Shown here in pieces: positions 6,465 through 9,942 of a DNA stretch of 9,942 nt. The notes beneath the pieces were generated by a model that worked only from the letters and a program-made list of their open reading frames with translations, was not told the origin of the DNA and searched no databases. The stretch's first letter is position 1, and the number at the start of each line of letters is the position of its first letter. The stretch is taken from NCBI GenBank assembly GCA_002500765.1, contig DLSX01000102.1, forward strand, positions 1-9,942, in the 5' to 3' direction. The position numbers and the translations under genes were made by a program. This DNA is from Neorhizobium sp. UBA7851 (GTDB taxonomy: Bacteria > Pseudomonadota > Alphaproteobacteria > Rhizobiales > Rhizobiaceae).

Positions 6465-8222
6465 ATGCAGATCATCAAAGTTGACCCGCGCGCTCTGAAG
6501 GAGAACCCCGACCGGATGCGCCAGTCGAAGTCGTCGCCGCAGGCAGACGCGCTGATGCTGGCCACGATTAAGGCCGTCGGCATCGTCCAACCGCCTGTCG
6601 TCGCGCAGGAAGCCGACGGTGGTAACGGCTACGTCATCGACGCCGGCCATCGTCGCGTCCGGCTCGCGATTGCCGCAGGCCTCGAAGAAATCGAAATTCT
6701 GGTTGCTGATGCCGCCAACGACAACGGCGCAATGCGCTCGATGGTCGAAAACTCGGTTCGCGAGCCGCTCAACCCCGTCGACCAATGGCGCGGCATCGAA
6801 CGCCTTGTCGCGCTCGGTTGGACCGAGGAAGCAATCGCCGTCGCTCTCGCCCTCCCCGTCCGCCAGATCCGCAAGCTCCGGCTCCTCGCCAATGTTTTGC
6901 CGGAGATGCTCGAGCAGATGGCGCTGGGCGATATGCCGAGCGAGCAACAGTTGCGTGTGATCGCGGCTGCCGGCCAGGTTGACCAGAAGGAGGTCTGGAA
7001 GGCGCATAAGCCGAAGAAGGGTGACACCGCGCACTGGTGGCAGATCGCCAACGCCCTGACCAAGAAGCGCATGTACGCCAGGGATGCGAGTTTTGGCGAC
7101 GATCTCGCTCAGGCGTACGGAATTGAATGGGTCGAGGATCTATTCGCGCCAGCCGACCAAGACGGGCGCTATACCACGAACGTCGAGGGATTTCTCGGCG
7201 CCCAGCATGAATGGATGACGAACAATCTGCCGAAGAAGGGTGCGATCGTCGACATCAGCAGCTGGGGCCAGCCGGAGTTGCCGAAGAAAGCCTCCCAGGT
7301 CTATGGCAAGCCCTCCAAGTCCGACCACACGGCACTCTATCTCGATCGCGACGGCAAGGTGCAGACCGTCCATTATCGCATGCCAGAGGCCGCGAAGCCC
7401 AAGGGAGTTGTTGGCGACGGACCGGTTACTGGCGGCGATGACGCTGACGCGATCGCCACGCCGAAGGCACGGCCTGATGTGACCCAAAAGGGGCATGACA
7501 TGATCGGTGACTTTCGCACGGATGCACTCCACGATGCGCTCGGCCGCGCGCCGATTGAGGACGACATGCTGATGGCGCTGATGGTGCTGGCCTTCGCCGG
7601 TCAGAACGTCCGCGTCGACTCCGGTGCTGACGGGACCTTCTATGGCGGCAAGCGTTTCTCGCGGCATGCGGTCGGCTTGTTCGATGAGCATGGCAAGCTC
7701 GCCTTCGATCAGGACACGCTACGCGTTGCCGTTCGCTCGGTCCTCATCGATGTTCTGTCGTGCCGCCGGGGCATGTCGAACAGCGGCATGGTCGCGCGGA
7801 TCGCCGGCGAAGCGATCGGCGCTGATGAATTCCTGTCGAACATGGGTTCGGAAGACTTCCTCTTGTGCCTGTCGCGCCAGGCGCTGGAAGCGTCCTGCGC
7901 CGAAGCATCGGTTCAACCCCGGCAGAAGGTCCGGGAAACCCGCACAGCGCTGGTCGAACATTTTGCCAACGAACACTTCGTCCATCCATCTGGCCGCTTC
8001 GCGCCACCGGTGGACGAGTTGTTCGAATGGATCCGGGCAGGCGCTGCTACCGATGTCATCGGCACGGGCTCTCAGGATGCCGAAGACGGTAATACTGGCG
8101 CCTCGGCTGAAGAGCTTGAGGGGTCGGTCGACGAGGAGGCGGATCAGGATCATCCGCAAAACACCGAAGTCGAGGCCGACGATGGCCACGACCAGGATTT
8201 CGATCAGAGGGCGGCCGCATGA
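6465..8222 (+). CDS. ParB-like nuclease/HTH DNA-binding protein
   Basis: A 585-residue protein. I chose the ATG at 6465 because AAAGGA (6451-6456) lies eight bases upstream and the protein then begins at the expected ParB-like strand (MQIIKVDPRALKENP). The frame is open from an ATG at 6357, but that extension has no SD. The ParB/Srx-fold signature is present: AGHRRVRLA (60-68) and ENSVREPLNP (95-104). A KorB-like helix-turn-helix follows at about 119-140, starting WTEEAIAVALALPVRQI. Residues 351-525 form a second conserved domain of unknown role (RTDALHDALGRAP, then FAGQNVRVDSG). The last 60 or so residues are about one-third Asp/Glu. It is longer than a chromosomal ParB and no ParA is next to it, so a regulatory or DNA-processing role is as likely as partitioning. 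Its stop overlaps the next start. Confidence 0.88.
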   Translation: MQIIKVDPRALKENPDRMRQSKSSPQADALMLATIKAVGIVQPPVVAQEADGGNGYVIDAGHRRVRLAIAAGLEEIEILVADAANDNGAMRSMVENSVREPLNPVDQWRGIERLVALGWTEEAIAVALALPVRQIRKLRLLANVLPEMLEQMALGDMPSEQQLRVIAAAGQVDQKEVWKAHKPKKGDTAHWWQIANALTKKRMYARDASFGDDLAQAYGIEWVEDLFAPADQDGRYTTNVEGFLGAQHEWMTNNLPKKGAIVDISSWGQPELPKKASQVYGKPSKSDHTALYLDRDGKVQTVHYRMPEAAKPKGVVGDGPVTGGDDADAIATPKARPDVTQKGHDMIGDFRTDALHDALGRAPIEDDMLMALMVLAFAGQNVRVDSGADGTFYGGKRFSRHAVGLFDEHGKLAFDQDTLRVAVRSVLIDVLSCRRGMSNSGMVARIAGEAIGADEFLSNMGSEDFLLCLSRQALEASCAEASVQPRQKVRETRTALVEHFANEHFVHPSGRFAPPVDELFEWIRAGAATDVIGTGSQDAEDGNTGASAEELEGSVDEEADQDHPQNTEVEADDGHDQDFDQRAAA

Positions 8223-9112
8223 CTGCCACTCTCAAGTCAAGCTCAGCAGCACCCGCCCCCGATGTTTCGGGGGTGGAGTTTGCCACCAGCGCGGACGGCA
8301 TGCGCGTCGCCCGCATCGATGACCTGGTCCTGGCCATGGTCACATCGTCCAGCGGCTTTGCTATTCTCGCGAGTGCCATCTTCGTTCGCCGTCCGCTGAC
8401 AGAACTCACGCGCGCCGACTTCATCGGGCACGATGGCCGCGTGGGCGACGAGGCCGAGTTTCGGATGCGTGTTGCCGAGACGGCCCGGCACCGGCGCGAT
8501 CTGGCCGCGATGAATCGCGTGCAGACCCGCATTCCGGCGAGCACGCCTTGGGGGGCGTCGCAGATGGCTGTCATCTATGCCGAGGGTGTCGTCTCCCATA
8601 GCACGGCCGGCCACGGAGGTTTTCACCTTTCTTCCGACCGCAATGCCAAAGTCCTTCCGCTCTTGCGCAATGACACCGCATGGTACGAGGAAGATTGCGA
8701 ATGGGCGATCGTGGCCATCAGCTTTCCCCAACTGTTCACCGGCTACGAGCGATCGATGGCCGAAAAAGCTGTCCGCAATACCAAGCCGGATGCCTGGGAG
8801 GCGATCCACGGCTGCAAGCTGGCCGAGGGAGAAAGCTGGGTTAAAGATCGCCGCGCGTTTGATCAGTGCCATGCGGCAGATCATATCGTCATATCGACAA
8901 TATTCTCCGATCAGCACTCAGGCATGACCGAGGTCATTGCGGTCGTCGGCGGTGATCGAAGGGCCAGCGACGATGAGCGTCGCTTTCTGGTGCCAAGCGA
9001 CGAGTACGCTGGGCGCGGCCGGTTCGGATTCGCCATCGATCCCGTCCGTCATGCCCAGTATCATGGGCCGTCCTCCTTCATCGGCTGGCGAGGTCGGGAG
9101 GATGGGTCATGA
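8219..9112 (+). CDS. DUF7007-like conserved protein, function unknown
   Basis: A 297-residue soluble protein whose ATG overlaps the ParB-like stop (ATGA, 8219-8222). The SD is modest (AGAGGG, 8206-8211), which fits translational coupling. The N-terminal 100 residues are variable in character; the clear core starts at TPWG (109-112). It includes HSTAGHGGFHLS (127-138), WYEEDCEWAIVAISFPQLF (155-173) and PDAWEA (190-195). I recall this combination from the domain catalogued as DUF7007 in alphaproteobacterial mobile-element proteins; the assignment is from memory. His127, His132 and His136 with the acidic YEEDCEW patch look like a metal or catalytic site, but that is inference. The C-terminal part (FLVPSDEYAGRGRFGF, 256-271) reads as a second small conserved unit. 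No signal peptide or membrane segment is present. It is followed with a 4-base overlap by the 103-residue gene. Confidence 0.72.
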   Translation: MTATLKSSSAAPAPDVSGVEFATSADGMRVARIDDLVLAMVTSSSGFAILASAIFVRRPLTELTRADFIGHDGRVGDEAEFRMRVAETARHRRDLAAMNRVQTRIPASTPWGASQMAVIYAEGVVSHSTAGHGGFHLSSDRNAKVLPLLRNDTAWYEEDCEWAIVAISFPQLFTGYERSMAEKAVRNTKPDAWEAIHGCKLAEGESWVKDRRAFDQCHAADHIVISTIFSDQHSGMTEVIAVVGGDRRASDDERRFLVPSDEYAGRGRFGFAIDPVRHAQYHGPSSFIGWRGREDGS

Positions 9113-9420
9113 TCGACATCCTCGCTCCAAAGCCGCTGGAGAAGGCAATCTGCGCGCGGCGTGAGACCCAGCGGGATCTCGATTGTCTGAACCGGCAGAT
9201 TGCAGCCCGCGCCAGCCGGCAAGCGATCACCGTGAAAGTCCGGAGCCGGGCGCGACGCCGATCAGGGTTCCGGCTCTATCGTCATGACCTGGCTGATCGC
9301 CTGGCCTTCGAACGTTGGGCCGAACTCGACACACTCGCACACCGGTTGGCGTTTCAGGAGCAGATCATCGACGCGCTCGAGCATTGCGGTGATGCGCCTG
9401 TTTCGTCGGTGGCGGGATAG
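9109..9420 (+). CDS. Small helical basic protein of unknown function
   Basis: A 103-residue protein that I do not recognise. Its ATG overlaps the stop of the DUF7007-like gene (ATGA, 9109-9112), and a strong SD, GGAGGA, lies at 9097-9102, six bases upstream. It is therefore very likely translated as the third gene of the ParB-like operon. Residues 10-38 and 61-92 look helical and amphipathic. Between them is a strongly basic stretch (KVRSRARRRSGFRLYRH, 43-59) that could contact nucleic acid. There are two Cys in the body (15 and 26) and one near the end (93), with no zinc-finger spacing. The last ten residues are flexible (Gly/Ser/Val). It may be an accessory or partner of the upstream protein; the sequence gives no more specific clue. 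Confidence 0.7.
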   Translation: MIDILAPKPLEKAICARRETQRDLDCLNRQIAARASRQAITVKVRSRARRRSGFRLYRHDLADRLAFERWAELDTLAHRLAFQEQIIDALEHCGDAPVSSVAG

Positions 9421-9486
9421 GTGGACATCTAACGGGAAAGTGCACTGGGCGGCATCTGGCCATCTTGCGGCCACGACATCTCCCAG

Positions 9487-9580
9487 GGTGGCGGGCTTGG
9501 CCATATGCTCCCTCGTCGGCGTGCATCTGAAAACTGACCCGTGCCGGACTGCCCTTCTTTTCGCTGCGGTCTGAACCGGC
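9487..9580 (-). repeat. Left arm of a ~95-bp imperfect inverted duplication
   Basis: Read on the minus strand this arm matches 9738-9832. The three conserved blocks are GCCGGTTC (9580-9573), GAAGGGCAGTCCGGCACGGG (9557-9538; 19 of 20 bases match the right arm) and ATGGCCAAGCCCGCCACC (9504-9487; 18 of 18). The order and spacing of the blocks agree to within two bases between the arms. Sequence between the last two blocks is mostly different. The minus-strand ATG at 9504 has a GAGGGAG a few bases upstream and would start with the same six residues (MAKPAT) as the gene at 9815, but the frame runs antisense into the 103-residue gene after 28 codons. Confidence 0.75.
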
Positions 9581-9595
9581 GGCCGGTCGTTTCAA

Positions 9596-9621
9596 GGCCG
9601 CTGGCGCGCCGCGGAGCGGCC
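9596..9621. other. GC-rich hairpin between the inverted arms
   Basis: GGCCGCT (9596-9602) and AGCGGCC (9615-9621) are exact reverse complements around a 12-base loop that itself contains the palindrome GGCGCGCC (9603-9610). No T-run follows on either side. It could end transcription of the upstream operon with Rho, or be part of a divergent control region. Confidence 0.5.
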
Positions 9622-9661
9622 GATCCAACTTCTCTGCGCGAGGGCAGGCCCGCGGTCTGCT

Positions 9662-9675
9662 CAGGTCAAGACCTG
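9662..9675. promoter_or_regulatory. Short palindrome, possible operator
   Basis: CAGGTC (9662-9667) and GACCTG (9670-9675) form a perfect 6-bp dyad with a two-base centre. The size suits a dimeric repressor half-site pair. It lies about 140 bp upstream of the gene at 9815 and near the centre of the inverted duplication. Chance occurrence cannot be excluded. Confidence 0.3.
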
Positions 9676-9737
9676 CTGGTCCGCAAACCGGCCCTGCTGG
9701 TTCAGCCGGATCGGACCTGTGAAGCCGCCCGTCCCTT

Positions 9738-9832
9738 GCCGGTTCTGGTCGTCCGCATCGAAGGGCAGACCGGCACGGGCCGGAACCGCTTCGGCAGCCA
9801 CGGAAGGAACAGACATGGCCAAGCCCGCCACC
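9738..9832 (+). repeat. Right arm of the ~95-bp imperfect inverted duplication
   Basis: This arm contains GCCGGTTC (9738-9745), GAAGGGCAGACCGGCACGGG (9760-9779) and ATGGCCAAGCCCGCCACC (9815-9832), in the same order and almost the same spacing as the minus strand of the left arm. It covers the leader, the SD and the first six codons of the gene that begins at 9815. Confidence 0.75.
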
Positions 9833-9942
9833 TCCAATCGCTCCACCACCCGATCGGCGCAATCACGCCGCGGAACCACTCTCGAAATGGTCCGCCTCTC
9901 CTGCCCCGACGCCATCCAGGCGCACAAGATCGCCGAAAGCTT
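9815..9942 (+). CDS. 5' end of an unidentified gene, truncated by the window end
   Basis: The first 42 codons and two bases of a gene that continues beyond the window. The start is well supported: GGAAGGA (9802-9808) lies six bases before the ATG, and this frame stays open to the end with GC-rich third positions. The N-terminus is a Ser/Thr/Arg-rich, probably disordered, basic tail (MAKPATSNRSTTRSAQSRRG) followed by the start of what looks like a structured domain (TTLEMVRLSCPDAIQAHKIAES). I do not recognise the family; a basic N-terminal tail suits a nucleic-acid-binding protein, but this is a guess. It is separated from the previous gene by 394 bp and so probably has its own promoter. Its leader and first six codons are duplicated in inverse orientation at 9487-9580. 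Confidence 0.65.
   Translation, partial: MAKPATSNRSTTRSAQSRRGTTLEMVRLSCPDAIQAHKIAES

Larger units (their letters stand above)
9421..9814. other. Non-coding region with inverted duplication and hairpins
   Basis: This 394-bp stretch has no supported complete gene. It holds most of both arms of a large imperfect inverted repeat (9487-9580 and 9738-9832), a perfect 7-bp hairpin (GGCCGCT 9596-9602, AGCGGCC 9615-9621), a smaller one at 9575-9587 (ACCGG-cgg-CCGGT) and a short palindrome at 9662-9675. CCTGCTGGT occurs twice (from 9672 and from 9703, approximately). Open frames on the minus strand here are low-complexity Arg/Gly/Pro frames typical of GC-rich non-coding DNA. The promoter for the gene at 9815 should lie in this region, but no clear consensus is visible. 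Confidence 0.55.

Noticed and set aside
6039..7034. A 331-codon open frame on the minus strand across the leader and the ParB-like gene
   Set aside because: It is antisense to the well-supported ParB-like domain and runs through the intrinsic terminator, and I recognise no family motif in it.
9430..9455. Slight resemblance to a RSF1010/Ti-type oriT nick region
   Set aside because: Only a few bases agree, no characteristic adjacent inverted repeat is in the right place, and no relaxase gene is in the window.
9262..9504. An 80-codon minus-strand frame starting MAKPAT
   Set aside because: Its first six codons duplicate those of the gene at 9815, which is reported as a finding, but two thirds of it is antisense to the coupled 103-residue gene. 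I do not call it an intact gene.
9661..9927. An 88-codon minus-strand frame opposite the gene at 9815
   Set aside because: It has no SD and is antisense to the well-supported start at 9815. Part of it reads like a protein, but not enough to prefer it.
9937..9942. The window ends exactly in a HindIII site (AAGCTT)
   Set aside because: It may reflect a cloned-fragment boundary, but another HindIII site lies at 2096-2101, so the coincidence carries little weight and has no biological meaning.
1..9942. Search for CRISPR arrays, tRNA and rRNA genes
   Set aside because: No regularly spaced direct repeats, tRNA cloverleaf or rRNA stretches were seen by eye in the intergenic regions.

Overview
The window is GC-rich, with tightly packed coding on the + strand, GC-biased third codon positions and Shine-Dalgarno sequences of the AAGGAG/GGAGG type. 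The gene set (a DUF1419-like protein, a giant DNA methyltransferase-helicase fusion, a ParB-like nuclease/HTH protein without a ParA partner, a DUF7007-like protein and small unknown proteins) is of the kind I associate with the conserved backbone of plasmids and integrative conjugative elements of Rhizobiales (Rhizobium, Agrobacterium, Ensifer, Mesorhizobium and relatives). This assignment comes from remembered family distribution and composition, not from a database search.

Layout. Positions 1-126 hold what may be the last codons of an upstream gene, a strong SD leading into a three-codon ORF, and the leader of the first full gene. Positions 127-732 encode a DUF1419-like protein. A 94-bp gap with a perfect 8-bp-stem hairpin and a tetranucleotide repeat leads to the 1723-residue methyltransferase-helicase at 827-5998. 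Its last codons overlap a second hairpin, and a textbook intrinsic terminator with both A and T flanks follows at 6096-6132, closing the first transcription unit. Positions 6133-6464 carry no convincing gene but hold a purine tract with an orphan consensus SD, a complementary pyrimidine motif and a leader hairpin. The second unit is ParB-like (6465-8222), DUF7007-like (8219-9112) and a 103-residue helical basic protein (9109-9420), joined by ATGA stop/start overlaps and probably translationally coupled. Positions 9421-9814 are non-coding and dominated by an imperfect inverted duplication of about 95 bp per arm, with hairpins between the arms. The right arm contains the leader and first six codons of a gene that starts at 9815 and runs off the end.

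How the genes may work together (inference). The methyltransferase-helicase resembles the large MTase plus SF2-helicase proteins carried by phages (P1 DarB type) and conjugative elements, which are thought to protect incoming DNA or help it establish. The ParB-like protein could bind or nick DNA as a regulator or processing factor. The coupled small genes have no known function. A module for establishment or protection of a mobile element is the most economical reading. The least explained pieces are the inverted duplication at 9487-9832, the structured leader before the ParB-like gene, and the His-rich motif of the DUF7007-like protein.
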